Source: Streptomyces sp. WAC05374 (GTDB lineage Bacteria > Actinomycetota > Actinomycetes > Streptomycetales > Streptomycetaceae). Taken from it: a stretch of DNA of 64,000 nucleotides. The position numbers and the translations under genes are program-made. Shown piece after piece: positions 1 to 8,563 of this stretch (position 1 is its first letter; every line of letters begins with the position of its first letter). The notes under the pieces were generated by a model, which searched no databases, was not told the DNA's origin, and was given only the letters and a program-made list of their open reading frames with translations. The stretch spans positions 372,001-436,000 of the forward strand of contig NZ_SMNQ01000003.1 in NCBI RefSeq assembly GCF_004353505.1, written 5' to 3'.

Positions 1-708
1 GCCGGTGTCCACGACGCCGCCCGTGCCGTCCTGCTTGGTGATGACGGACGTGCCGTCCTCGTGCAGTTCGGCGACCGGGAAGCCGGGGCGGCGCACGTCG
101 TGCCCGGTGAAGAAGGCGTAGTTGCCGCCCGTGGCCTGGGTGCCGCACTCCAGGACGTGCCCGGCGACCACGGCTCCGGCGAGCCGGTCGTACTCGTCGG
201 GGCCCCACCCGAACCACCAGGCCGCCGGCCCGCTGACCAGCGCCGCGTCCGTGACCCGCCCGGTCACCACCACGTCGGCCCCGCCGCGCAGGCACGCCGT
301 GATGCCGCCGCCGCCCAGGTAGGCGTTGGCCGTCAGGGCGCCCTCCGGCACGGGGAGCTGGTCGCCCTCGACGTGGGCGACGCGCACCTGTGGCAGCCCG
401 AGGCGGTCCGCGAGGGCGCGCAGCGCGTCGGCGAGACCGGCCGGGTTGAGGCCCCCGGCGTTGGTCACGATCCGCACGCCCCGGTCGTGGGCGAGCCCGA
501 GGCCCTCCTCCATCTGGCGCAGGAAGGTCCTGGCGTAGCCGAGGCGCGGGTCCTTCAGGCGGTCGCGGCCGAGGATGAGCATGGTCAGCTCGGCGAGGTA
601 GTCCCCGGTCAGGACGTCCAGTTCACCGCCGGTGAGCATCTCGCGCACGGCGTCGAAGCGGTCGCCGTAGAAGCCGGAGGCGTTGCCGATCCGCAGGGCC
701 CTCGTCAT
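1..708 (-). CDS. AtuA/DUF1446 family protein, partial (3' end outside window)
   Basis: The frame is open from an ATG at 708 to base 1, so only the N-terminal ~236 residues are present. The product begins [20 protein letters not shown] and carries [27 protein letters not shown] and GTQATGGNY, the pattern of the AtuA (acyclic terpene utilization, DUF1446) family. Such proteins usually sit in acyl-CoA catabolic loci; their exact reaction is not well defined. The start overlaps the stop of the upstream TIGR03084 gene as ATGA (705-708), so the two are probably translationally coupled. Substrate cannot be read from the sequence. Family assignment is fairly secure; a role in terpenoid or branched acyl breakdown is inference from the family. 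Confidence 0.8.
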   Translation of the reverse strand, partial: MTRALRIGNASGFYGDRFDAVREMLTGGELDVLTGDYLAELTMLILGRDRLKDPRLGYARTFLRQMEEGLGLAHDRGVRIVTNAGGLNPAGLADALRALADRLGLPQVRVAHVEGDQLPVPEGALTANAYLGGGGITACLRGGADVVVTGRVTDAALVSGPAAWWFGWGPDEYDRLAGAVVAGHVLECGTQATGGNYAFFTGHDVRRPGFPVAELHEDGTSVITKQDGTGGVVDTG

Positions 709-1610
709 GACGCCGCCGTGGCCGCGTTCCCGGGGCCGGCCGTGGCCGCGTCCCCGGGACCGGCCGTGGCCGCGCGACCGGGACCCGCCGTGGCCGCGTT
801 CCCGGGACCGGCCTTGGGCGGGCGGCCGGGACCGGCCTTGGGCGGGCGGCCGGGGCCGGCCGGTCCGGCGAAGGCCTGGGCGATGTCGAGCCACCGGTCG
901 GCGTCGGCGCCCTCGGCGCGTACGGCCAGGTCGGCGCGGTGGGCGCGCTGGGTGACCAGCAGGCAGAAGTCCAGGGCGAGGCCGGTGATCCTCTGGGGGG
1001 CGTCCTCGGGGCCGTAGGCCCACAGGGTGCCGTCCGGCGCGGTCAGCTCGACGCGGAAGGGCTGGGCGGGCGGGGTGAGTCCGCGTACCGCGTAGGCGTA
1101 GTCGCGGGCCCGTACACCGATCCAGGCGACGTGCCGCAGCCGGGCGGTCGGCGGGCGTACGGCGCCGAGGGCGTCGGCGACGTCCTGGCCGTGCGCCCAG
1201 GTCTCCATCAGGCGGGCCGTGGCCATGGAGGCGACGCTCATGGGCGGCCCGTACCAGGGGAAGCGGGCGCCGGCGGGGGCGGCGCGGAGGGCGTCGAGGA
1301 GCCGGGCGCGGCCGTCGCGCCAGCGGGCGAGAAGTCGGTGCGGGGGCACGGTGGCGCCCTGGGCCGCCCCGTCGTCGACGAAGGTGGCGGGTGCGTCGAG
1401 CGCCTCCCGGACGTGGGCCGCGAAGGCGTCCGCGTCCGTGACGGCGAGCAGGGCCGCGTCGTCGGTCCAGGCCAGGTGGGCGATCTGGTGGGCGACGGTC
1501 CAGCGGGGCGCGGGGGTGGGGGTGGCCCAGCCGTCCGCTCTCAGGCCCGCGACCAGGTGGTCGAGCTCCTCGCTCTCGTCGCGCAGATCAGCCAGCAGGG
1601 CATCGGACAC
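705..1610 (-). CDS. TIGR03084-type maleylpyruvate isomerase-like (DinB-fold) protein with repetitive C-terminal tail
   Basis: About 301 residues from a GTG at 1610, preceded by a good ribosome site (GGAGGGA). An in-frame start further upstream lacks one. The N-terminal helical domain contains [15 protein letters not shown] around residue 40, with the histidines typical of the mycothiol-dependent maleylpyruvate isomerase (MDMPI) metal-binding fold. The family often lies next to AtuA genes, as here. After about residue 247 the protein becomes an in-frame repeat of AGPG(R/N/D)xxxx units, while relatives normally stop near the start of that stretch. The repeat runs up to the ATGA overlap with the AtuA gene. 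Function is unproven; probably a thiol- or metal-dependent enzyme in the same catabolic pathway. Confidence 0.82.
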   Translation of the reverse strand: MSDALLADLRDESEELDHLVAGLRADGWATPTPAPRWTVAHQIAHLAWTDDAALLAVTDADAFAAHVREALDAPATFVDDGAAQGATVPPHRLLARWRDGRARLLDALRAAPAGARFPWYGPPMSVASMATARLMETWAHGQDVADALGAVRPPTARLRHVAWIGVRARDYAYAVRGLTPPAQPFRVELTAPDGTLWAYGPEDAPQRITGLALDFCLLVTQRAHRADLAVRAEGADADRWLDIAQAFAGPAGPGRPPKAGPGRPPKAGPGNAATAGPGRAATAGPGDAATAGPGNAATAAS

Positions 1611-1671
1611 GGTGCGCTCCCTCCGGGACACGGCAGTGCGTGCCCCGGAGCATGGCAGCGCCCCAGGAAAC

Positions 1672-1689
1672 AAGCAAGCATGCTTGCTT
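1672..1689. promoter_or_regulatory. Perfect 18-bp palindrome upstream of the TIGR03084/AtuA genes
   Basis: AAGCAAGCA is followed directly by TGCTTGCTT, with no loop. It lies about 70 bases before the GTG of the TIGR03084 gene and touches the stop codon of the upstream eamA gene. A loopless palindrome of this size fits a TetR-family operator better than a terminator. No TetR gene is next to it in the window, so the regulator may lie beyond base 1. Confidence 0.55.
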
Positions 1690-2645
1690 TACTTCTCGGC
1701 CGTCCGCTTCGGCATCTGCGACCGCACCGCGCCCATGCTCGCCGCGATGACCAGCGCGATCGCCAACGCGTCGGTGACGGACAGGGCTTGACTCAGCACG
1801 AGGAAACCGGCCGTCGCCGCGATCGCGGGCTCCAGGCTCATGAGGATCGCGAAGGTCGGGGCGGGCAGGCGGCGCAGCGCGAGCAGTTCGAGGGTGTACG
1901 GGAGGACCGACGACATCAGCGCGACGGCCAGGCCCAGCCCGACGGTGGAGGGCACCAGCAGCCTGGACCCCGCCTCGGCGACGCCCAGCGGCACGGTGAG
2001 CACCGCGCCGACCGCCATCGCCAGCGCCAGCCCGTCAGCCTGCGGGAAGCGCCGTCCGGTGCGGGCACTGAAGACGATGTACGCCGCCCACATCACGCCC
2101 GCCGCCAGCGCGAACGCCGCGCCCACCGGGTCGAGCCGGTCGAACCCGCCGCCGCTCAGCAGCACCACCCCCGCCAGGGCGAGCCCGGCCCACACCAGGT
2201 TGACCAGCCGCCGCGAGGCGATCACCGACAGTGCGAGCGGCCCGAGCACCTCCAGGGTGACGGCGGCGCCCAGCGGGATGCGGTCGGCGGCCTGGTAGAA
2301 CAGCACGTTCATGCCCGCCATGGCGGCACCGAAGGCGACCACCGTCCCCCAGTCGGCCCGCGTGTAGCCGCGCACCCTGGGCCGGCACAGGGCCAGCAGC
2401 ACGACGGCGGCGAGGACCAGCCGGAGGGTGACGACCCCGAGGGCCCCGGCACGCGGCATGAGCAGCACGGCGACGGCCGACCCGAACTGCACGGACAGCC
2501 CGCCGGCCACCACCAGCGCGACCGGCCCGAGCGCGGCGCGCCGCCGGTGCGGCCCATCGGGACGGGCGGCCGCCGCCTCGGGCAGCGCGACGGCGGCGGC
2601 GTCCGCGGTACGCGCGGCGACATCCGTACGGGCGGCGTCGTTCAC
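1689..2645 (-). CDS. EamA/DMT-superfamily transporter
   Basis: 318 residues from a GTG at 2645 with GAGGG upstream. A polar Ala/Arg-rich N-terminus of about 38 residues is followed by roughly ten hydrophobic segments in two EamA repeats. The order resembles RhtA-type exporters of amino acids or small metabolites: MLRxL-like TLRLVLAAVVLL in repeat 1, and AAYIVFSARTG and SSVLPYTLELLALRRLP in repeat 2. The last motif is characteristic of the RhtA branch (threonine/homoserine efflux). The substrate here is unknown. It is on the same strand as, and just upstream of, the TIGR03084/AtuA pair, but the palindrome between them suggests separate control. The upstream region 2646-2755 holds a gtgca/tgcac inverted repeat but no clear promoter. 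Confidence 0.85.
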   Translation of the reverse strand: MNDAARTDVAARTADAAAVALPEAAAARPDGPHRRRAALGPVALVVAGGLSVQFGSAVAVLLMPRAGALGVVTLRLVLAAVVLLALCRPRVRGYTRADWGTVVAFGAAMAGMNVLFYQAADRIPLGAAVTLEVLGPLALSVIASRRLVNLVWAGLALAGVVLLSGGGFDRLDPVGAAFALAAGVMWAAYIVFSARTGRRFPQADGLALAMAVGAVLTVPLGVAEAGSRLLVPSTVGLGLAVALMSSVLPYTLELLALRRLPAPTFAILMSLEPAIAATAGFLVLSQALSVTDALAIALVIAASMGAVRSQMPKRTAEK

Positions 2646-2755
2646 ACCGGGACCCTCACGACTTTCTCTTCAGCGAAGTGCTGTGCACTGGACTCACGGT
2701 TCAATGTACTGCACCAACGACCCGGAGCCCACCCCTCCACCGTAAGGGGCGTCTC

Positions 2756-5545
2756 TCAGCCCTCCAGCCCCTCCGCCAGCACCTCCGCCAGGTGCCTGGC
2801 CCGCCGGCCCGCGAGCTGGTCGAGCTGGGTGCGGCAGGAGAAGCCGTCCGCCAGCAGCTCGGCGTCCGGGGCGGCGGCGCGCACGGCGGGGAGGAGCCGG
2901 TCCTCGGCGCAGGCGACCGAGACGCCGTAGTGGCCGCGCTCGAAGCCGAAGTTCCCGGCCAGGCCGCAGCAGCCGCCGCTCAGCTCGCCCGTGAGGCCCG
3001 CGCGGGCCAGCAGGCGGCGCTCGGCGGCGTCGCCGAGGACCGCGTGCTGGTGGCAGTGGATCTGGCCGGCGACCGGGCGGTCCAGGCGGGGCGGCCGCCA
3101 GTCGGGGGCGTGCTCCTCCAGTGCCTGGGCGAAGGTGCGGACCGACGCGGCCAGGCGGTGGGCGCGCGGGTCGTCGGGGAGCAGCTCGGGCAGGTCGGTG
3201 CGCAGGGCGGCGGCGCAGCTCGGTTCGAGGACCACCACGGGGCTCCCCAGGACCGGGGCCATGGTGTCGAGGGTGCGGCGCATGACCCGGCGGGCGTGGT
3301 CGAGCTGGCCGGTCGAGACGTACGTCAGGCCGCAGCACACCCGGCCGGGCGGCAGCGCCGGGCGCAGGCCCGCCGCCTGAAGGACCGTGACGGCGGCGCG
3401 GCCCACCGAGGGCGCCAGGTGGTCGGTGAACGTGTCCGGCCACAGCAGCAGGTCGCCCGCCTCCGCGCCCCGGCGGGCGAACCAGGCGCGGAAGGTCTCG
3501 GGCGCCAGTGACGGGAGGTCCCGCTCCGGCGCGATGCCGGCCACCCGCTTGGCCAGGGCCGCGAGCGGGCGCACGCCCAGCAGGGCGTTCAGCGGCCGGG
3601 CAAGGGGCGCGGCGAGCCGCAGCCAGTACGGCAGGCGGCCCATGGCGTAGTGGGCGGCCGGGCGCGGCCGCCCGGCGTAGTGGTGGTGCAGGAACTCCGC
3701 CTTGTACGTGGCCATGTCGACCCCGACCGGGCAGTCGCTGCGGCAGCCCTTGCAGGACAGGCACAGGTCCAGCGCGTCCCGCACCTCCGGCGACCGCCAG
3801 CCGTCGGTCACCACCTCGCCCGCCAGCATCTCGTGCAGCAGCCGGGCGCGGCCGCGTGTGGAGTGCCGCTCCTCCCCCGTCGCCCGGAAGGAGGGGCACA
3901 TCACGCCGGGGCCCTGTTCCGGCCCTTCCACCCGGCACTTGGCGACGCCCACGCAGCGCCGCACGGCGGTGGTGAAGTCGCCGCCGTCGTGCGGGTAGCC
4001 GAACGCCACGTCCACCCGCTCGCGCGGCAGGACGGCGAAGCGGAGGTTCTCGTCGAGGCGGGCGGGCCGGGCGAGCATGCCGGGGTTCATGCCGCCGGCC
4101 GGGTCCCACAGGTCCTTGAACCGGCCGAAGAGGGCGACCAGCTCGTCCCCGTACATCCTGGGCAGCAGCTCGGCGCGCGCCTGCCCGTCGCCGTGTTCGC
4201 CGGAGAGCGAGCCGCCGTGGGCGACGACGAGTCCGGCGACGTCCTCCGAGAACCGCCGGAAGCGCCCCACTCCCGCGTCCGACACGAGGTCGAAGTCGAT
4301 GCGGACGTGGATGCAGCCGTCCCCGAAGTGGCCGTAGGGCGCGCCGGTCAGCCCGTGTTCGGCGAGCAGGGCGCGGAAGTCGCGGAGGTACGCGCCCAGG
4401 CGGGCCGGCGGGACCGCGCAGTCCTCCCAGCCGGGCCATGCCTCGGTGCCCCCGGCGGTGCGCGTGGCCGTCCCGGCGGCGTCCTCGCGGACCCGCCACA
4501 GCGCGCGCCGGCCGGCCGGGTCGGTGACGACGGTGCCGTCCAGGGCGCCGGCCGCGCGCAGGATCCGGGCCGCGTGGGCGGCGGCCTCGGCGGGCGTGGC
4601 ACCACCGGTCTCGGCGAACAGCCAGGCGCCGCCCCGGGGCAGGGCGGCGCGGGCGGCCGGGTCGCGGACCAGGTCCTCGGCCATGCCCTCCACGGTGAGG
4701 GGGCGCAGCGGCAGCAGGCCGGGTGCCGCGTCGGCGGCCGCGCCCTCGTCGGCGTACCCGAGGACGGCGAGGGCGCGGGCGGGCGGCGACTCGACGAGCC
4801 GTACGGTCGCCTCGGTCAGCACGGCGAGGGTGCCCTCGCTGCCGCAGAAGGCGCGGGCGACGTCGGTGCCGCGCTCGGGGAGCAGGGCGTCCAGGGCGTA
4901 GCCGGAGATGCGGCGGGGAAGGCCGGGCGGGAAGCCGGTGCGCAGGGCGGCGAGGTGGCGCCCGACCAGGTCCGTGAGCCCCTCCGGTGCGCCCTGCCCG
5001 CCGCGCCCCAGGGACAGTTCGGTGCCCCCGTACGTCACGACCGAGAGCCGCTCGACGTTGTCGGCGGTCGTGCCCCACGCCACCGAGTGGGACCCGCACG
5101 CGTTGTTGCCGATCATCCCGCCGAGCGTGCAGCGGCTGTGCGTGGACGGGTCGGGCCCGAAGGTCAGCCCGTGCCGGCGCACCTCCTCGCGCAGTCGGTC
5201 GAGCACCACACCCGGCTGGACGACGGCCCTCCGCGCCTCGGGGTCCACCGAGACGATGCCGCGCAGGTGGCGGGTGAAGTCCAGCACGACGCCGGTCCCG
5301 GTCGCCTGCCCGGCGATCGAGGTTCCGGCCCCGCGCGGCACGACCGGCACGCCGTGCTCCCGGCACACCTCCAGGGCGGCCGCCACGTCCGCCGCGTCGC
5401 GCGGGGCCACGACCCCGACGGGGACGCGACGGTAGTTGGACGCGTCCATGGTGTGCAGCGCCCGGGCCGCCGCGCCGAAGTCGACCTCGCCACGCACGGC
5501 GGCGCGCAGGGCCCGTGCGATCTCCGTCCGACGCTGATCACCCAT
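2756..5545 (-). CDS. FAD-binding and Fe-S cluster oxidoreductase (GlcD-GlcF / YdiJ type fusion)
   Basis: 929 residues from ATG 5545 (MGDQRRTEIARAL). The open frame continues upstream, but that part is low-complexity and antisense to cvnA. The N-terminal half is a PCMH-type FAD domain (VPRGAGTSIAGQATG, GGMIGNNACGSHS) followed by an FAD-oxidase C domain. The C-terminal part has a CVGVAKC...MCPS element and CLSCKGCRSDCP, ligands for two 4Fe-4S clusters, then two CCG-domain motifs (VCCGLTY, GGCCGLAGNFG). This order matches YdiJ-like proteins that oxidise D-2-hydroxyacids (D-lactate, glycolate or D-2-hydroxyglutarate) and pass electrons to an acceptor. The substrate is not determined. The gene is divergent from the conservon and appears monocistronic. 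Confidence 0.88.
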   Translation of the reverse strand: MGDQRRTEIARALRAAVRGEVDFGAAARALHTMDASNYRRVPVGVVAPRDAADVAAALEVCREHGVPVVPRGAGTSIAGQATGTGVVLDFTRHLRGIVSVDPEARRAVVQPGVVLDRLREEVRRHGLTFGPDPSTHSRCTLGGMIGNNACGSHSVAWGTTADNVERLSVVTYGGTELSLGRGGQGAPEGLTDLVGRHLAALRTGFPPGLPRRISGYALDALLPERGTDVARAFCGSEGTLAVLTEATVRLVESPPARALAVLGYADEGAAADAAPGLLPLRPLTVEGMAEDLVRDPAARAALPRGGAWLFAETGGATPAEAAAHAARILRAAGALDGTVVTDPAGRRALWRVREDAAGTATRTAGGTEAWPGWEDCAVPPARLGAYLRDFRALLAEHGLTGAPYGHFGDGCIHVRIDFDLVSDAGVGRFRRFSEDVAGLVVAHGGSLSGEHGDGQARAELLPRMYGDELVALFGRFKDLWDPAGGMNPGMLARPARLDENLRFAVLPRERVDVAFGYPHDGGDFTTAVRRCVGVAKCRVEGPEQGPGVMCPSFRATGEERHSTRGRARLLHEMLAGEVVTDGWRSPEVRDALDLCLSCKGCRSDCPVGVDMATYKAEFLHHHYAGRPRPAAHYAMGRLPYWLRLAAPLARPLNALLGVRPLAALAKRVAGIAPERDLPSLAPETFRAWFARRGAEAGDLLLWPDTFTDHLAPSVGRAAVTVLQAAGLRPALPPGRVCCGLTYVSTGQLDHARRVMRRTLDTMAPVLGSPVVVLEPSCAAALRTDLPELLPDDPRAHRLAASVRTFAQALEEHAPDWRPPRLDRPVAGQIHCHQHAVLGDAAERRLLARAGLTGELSGGCCGLAGNFGFERGHYGVSVACAEDRLLPAVRAAAPDAELLADGFSCRTQLDQLAGRRARHLAEVLAEGLEG

Positions 5546-5672
5546 ACGGCCAGCATGCCCCCGGCCGGGCCGGTGGCCGCCCGTCCCTCGCCGAGGCGTC
5601 CGTAAGAAAGCGCACAAGAACTTCCCAAAGTGATCGTCAAGTCTCTTATAGTGACCCGGAATTGTTAGGGAA

Positions 5673-7214
5673 TTGACGGCTCCAGATGCCCCCCACGACG
5701 CCCAGAGGACTGACGATTTGCGCCCCTTCCTCCGGCCCCTCCGGCCGGTCGCGCCGACCCTGCTGATCTCGGCGGCCGTCACCGGCCTCCTGTCCGCGGG
5801 GGCCGTGGCCGTCGCTCCCGGCTCCGTGCGGACCCCGCTGGCGTGGGGTTCGGCCACCGCCGCCGTCCTGCTGACCGCCGCCGTCACCACCGCCGCGTAC
5901 GCGCTCGCCGCCGCCCGCAGAGCCGCCCGCGCGAGGACGGAGGCGGAACGCGCCGCCACCGAGGCCCGCGCCGAGGCCGACCGTGCCGTCGCCGGGGCCC
6001 GCGCCGAGGCCGACCGCGCCCGCGCCACCGCCGGCCGTGCCGTCGCCGAGGCCCGCGCCGAGGCGGACCGGGCCGTCGCGGCGGCCCGCGCCGAGGCCGA
6101 CCGTGCCATCGCCGGGGCCCGCGCCGAGGCGGACCGCGCCCGCGCCGAAGCCGCCCGCAGCGAGACCGGCCGCGCCGCCGCCGTGGCCGCCTGCGCCAAC
6201 GCCGCCGGCCGCATGCAGGCCCTGGCGACCAGCATGCTGGCCGACCTCCGCGAGATGGAGCACCGGCACACGGACGAGGACGTCCTGACCGACCTGCTCC
6301 ACCTCGACCACCGCACCGCCCAGGCCGGCCGCCTCGCCGACTCCATCGCCGTGCTCACCGGCGCCCGCTCGGGCCGCCGCTGGGCGAAGCCGATCGTGAT
6401 GGAGTCCATCCTGCGCGGCGCCATGAGCCGCATCGGCGGCTACCAGCGCGTACGGCTCCACACCACCAGCGACGCGGCCATCGCCGGCCACGCCGCCGAG
6501 GGCGTGATGCACGCCCTGGCCGAACTGCTCGACAACGCCGCGAACTTCTCGCCGCCCACCGCCGAGGTCCATGTGTACGTCGAGGAGGTCCCGGCCGGGC
6601 TCGTCGTCACCGTGGAGGACAGCGGCCTGGTCATGAGCGACGTCCAGCTCCGCCGCGCGGAGCGGGCCGTCACCGCCGAAGGGGCCGACCTGACCGGTCT
6701 GTCCGGCACCCGTCTCGGCCTCGCCGTCGTCGGCCGCCTGGCCCGCAAGCACGGCCTGACGGTGTCCTTCCGCCCCTCGGCCCGGGGCGGCACCGGGGCG
6801 CTCATGATGATCCCGCACGAGCTGATCACCCGCGTCCGCCCCGGCACCCGCCCCCGCGCGCAGGCCGCCACCGCCACCACCCCCGGCACCGCCGACCGCG
6901 CCCCCGCCACCACCCCCGGCACCACGGCCCACACGCCCGGCGCCACCCCACGCACCACCCCCGGCCCCACCACCCCCGGTGCCGCCGAGGAGCGCCCCTC
7001 CTCCCCCTTCGCCGGCGCCGACACCCCCGCACCCGCCCGGCTTCCCAAGCGCCGCAGGGGCCAGACCCTCGCCGCCGCCCACCCCGAAGGCACCCCCCCC
7101 ACCCCCCCCAGCCCCGCCGAGCCCACCGAACCCGCCTCCCGGACCCGGTCGGCGGCCCGATTCAGCAGCTTCCGCCAAGCGGTACGCACCACCACGGAAG
7201 GCACCCCCCGATGA
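5673..7214 (+). CDS. cvnA: Conservon sensor: ATP-binding histidine-kinase-like protein CvnA
   Basis: Up to 513 residues. The start is either TTG 5673 (AGGGAA just upstream) or TTG 5718 (AGAGGA eight bases upstream); the second removes 15 non-conserved residues. Two membrane segments lie near residues 27-46 and 57-75. Next is an Ala/Arg/Glu-rich coiled coil (about 80-155), an H-box-like helix with LDHRTAQAGR, and an HATPase domain with N-box ELLDNAANFSPP and G-box VEDSGLVMS. A Pro/Thr-rich disordered tail (about 395-480) ends the protein. It heads a five-junction overlapping operon of the conservon type, in which CvnA-D form a membrane-associated complex likened to eukaryotic G-protein signalling. 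The signal is unknown. Confidence 0.9.
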   Translation: MTAPDAPHDAQRTDDLRPFLRPLRPVAPTLLISAAVTGLLSAGAVAVAPGSVRTPLAWGSATAAVLLTAAVTTAAYALAAARRAARARTEAERAATEARAEADRAVAGARAEADRARATAGRAVAEARAEADRAVAAARAEADRAIAGARAEADRARAEAARSETGRAAAVAACANAAGRMQALATSMLADLREMEHRHTDEDVLTDLLHLDHRTAQAGRLADSIAVLTGARSGRRWAKPIVMESILRGAMSRIGGYQRVRLHTTSDAAIAGHAAEGVMHALAELLDNAANFSPPTAEVHVYVEEVPAGLVVTVEDSGLVMSDVQLRRAERAVTAEGADLTGLSGTRLGLAVVGRLARKHGLTVSFRPSARGGTGALMMIPHELITRVRPGTRPRAQAATATTPGTADRAPATTPGTTAHTPGATPRTTPGPTTPGAAEERPSSPFAGADTPAPARLPKRRRGQTLAAAHPEGTPPTPPSPAEPTEPASRTRSAARFSSFRQAVRTTTEGTPR

Positions 7215-7618
7215 CCACCGGCACCACGACCGACGACAAGCTCAACTGGCTCCTGGAGAGCCTGCTCCAGCGCACGCCCGGCGCCCGCCACGCGCTCGTG
7301 CTGTCCCGGGACGGCCTCAAGCTGTGCCGTACTCCCGAGCTCTCCGTCGACCAGGCCGACCAGCTCGCCGCCATAGCGGCCGGCATCCAGAGCCTGTCGC
7401 ACGGCGCGTCCATGGAGTTCGGCGACGGGACCGGCGGTGTGCGGTCGGCGATGGCCGAGTTCTACGGCGGCGTCCTGCTCATCGTCGAGGCCGGGGAGGG
7501 CGCCCACCTCGCGGTCGTCGCCGCCGAGGACTCCGACGTCGGCCTGATCGGGCACAACATGAGCGAGCTCGTCGAGCAGCTCGGCGAGCACCTGCACGCC
7601 GAGCCCCGCACCCCGTGA
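7211..7618 (+). CDS. cvnB: Conservon roadblock/LC7 protein CvnB
   Basis: 135 residues. ATG 7211 overlaps the cvnA stop as ATGA. The sequence runs through LNWLLESLLQRTPGARHALVLSRDGL, a roadblock/LC7 fold of the MglB type, with the conserved tail IVEAGEGAHLAVVAAED and IGHNMSELVEQLGEHL. In conservons the roadblock protein partners the small GTPase CvnD and may act as a GAP-like or scaffolding subunit; this comes from family knowledge. Length and order are exactly those of conservon loci. Confidence 0.92.
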   Translation: MTTGTTTDDKLNWLLESLLQRTPGARHALVLSRDGLKLCRTPELSVDQADQLAAIAAGIQSLSHGASMEFGDGTGGVRSAMAEFYGGVLLIVEAGEGAHLAVVAAEDSDVGLIGHNMSELVEQLGEHLHAEPRTP

Positions 7619-7983
7619 GCCCCGGCAGCCACCGGGACGAGTCACCGGACCGGCTGTACACCCTCACCGGTGGCCGCACCCGGTCCGCCCCGGACACGCC
7701 GTTCGACCTGGTGACCCTGGTGGTGGCCGAGTCCGAGCCGGTGCCCGGCATGCAGTCCGAGCACGCCGCGATCCTGCGCATGTGCCGGCGCCCCACGGCG
7801 GTCGTCGAGGTGGCGGCCGAACTCGCCCTGCCGGTGGGCATCGTGCGCATCCTGCTGGCCGACCTGCTCGGCACGGGCCGGATCAGCGCCCGTCACCCGC
7901 GCAGCGCCGGCCACGGCTCCGCGTACCACCTTCCCGACCCCGACATCCTGGAGCAGGTGCTCGTTGGACTCCGCAACCTCTGA
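7615..7983 (+). CDS. cvnC: Conservon DUF742 protein CvnC
   Basis: 122 residues from GTG 7615, overlapping the cvnB stop as GTGA. The body contains RLYTLTGGRT, FDLVTLVV and the helix-turn-helix-like stretch AAILRMCRRPTAVVEVAAEL, then PVGIVRILLADLLGTGRI, all standard DUF742 landmarks. DUF742 proteins are conserved third members of conservons. The fold resembles a winged helix, but the role appears to be in the complex rather than proven DNA binding. The end overlaps cvnD by 20 bases. Confidence 0.92.
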   Translation: MSPGSHRDESPDRLYTLTGGRTRSAPDTPFDLVTLVVAESEPVPGMQSEHAAILRMCRRPTAVVEVAAELALPVGIVRILLADLLGTGRISARHPRSAGHGSAYHLPDPDILEQVLVGLRNL

Positions 7984-8563
7984 ACGGACACCGCTCACCA
8001 GCACCGCCGACAACGGTCTCAAGATCGTGATCGTGGGCGGCTTCGGTGTCGGCAAGACCACCCTCGTGCGCTCGGTCAGCGAGATCCGCCCCCTCAACAC
8101 CGAGGAGACGATGACCCGCGCGGGCGAGGCCGTCGACGACGTCGCCCAGGTGGGCACCAAGACGTCCACCACCGTCGCCTTCGACTTCGGCCGGATCACG
8201 CTGGACGCGCACAACGTCCTGTACCTCTTCGGCGCCCCGGGGCAGGAACGTTTCTGGTTCCTGTGGGACCGGCTGTTCTCCGGCACCCTCGGCGCGGTCG
8301 TCCTCGTCGACACCCGCCGCCTCGCCGACTCCTGGTACGCGATCGACCGCCTGGAGCACCACGGCATGCCCTTCATCGTCGCCTGCAACGACTTCGGCGG
8401 CCCCGCCCACACCGAGCGGGAGATCCGCGAGGCGCTCGACCTGGCCGACGACGTGCCGCTGGTGGAGTGCGACGCCCGCGACCGGTCGTCCAGCAAATAC
8501 GTACTGATCACGCTCGTCACCCACCTCCAACGCCTGCACGCCCAACGGGAGACCAGAACATGA
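7964..8563 (+). CDS. cvnD: Conservon small GTPase CvnD
   Basis: 199 residues from TTG 7964, which lies inside the end of cvnC with AGCAGGTG just upstream; no later start would keep the P-loop. GGFGVGKTT (about residues 25-33) is the P-loop. The G3 region reads LFGAPGQERF, and the G4 region is degenerate (VACNDFGG instead of NKxD), a known trait of this MglA/Rab-like actinobacterial group. It is expected to cycle GTP and signal with CvnA-C. It overlaps the next P450 as ATGA. Confidence 0.93.
   Translation: MDSATSERTPLTSTADNGLKIVIVGGFGVGKTTLVRSVSEIRPLNTEETMTRAGEAVDDVAQVGTKTSTTVAFDFGRITLDAHNVLYLFGAPGQERFWFLWDRLFSGTLGAVVLVDTRRLADSWYAIDRLEHHGMPFIVACNDFGGPAHTEREIREALDLADDVPLVECDARDRSSSKYVLITLVTHLQRLHAQRETRT

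Noticed and set aside
5546..6433. Upstream extension of the FAD/Fe-S oxidoreductase frame
   Set aside because: Repetitive Ala/Arg/Ser sequence antisense to the cvnA coiled coil; the conserved protein begins at 5545.
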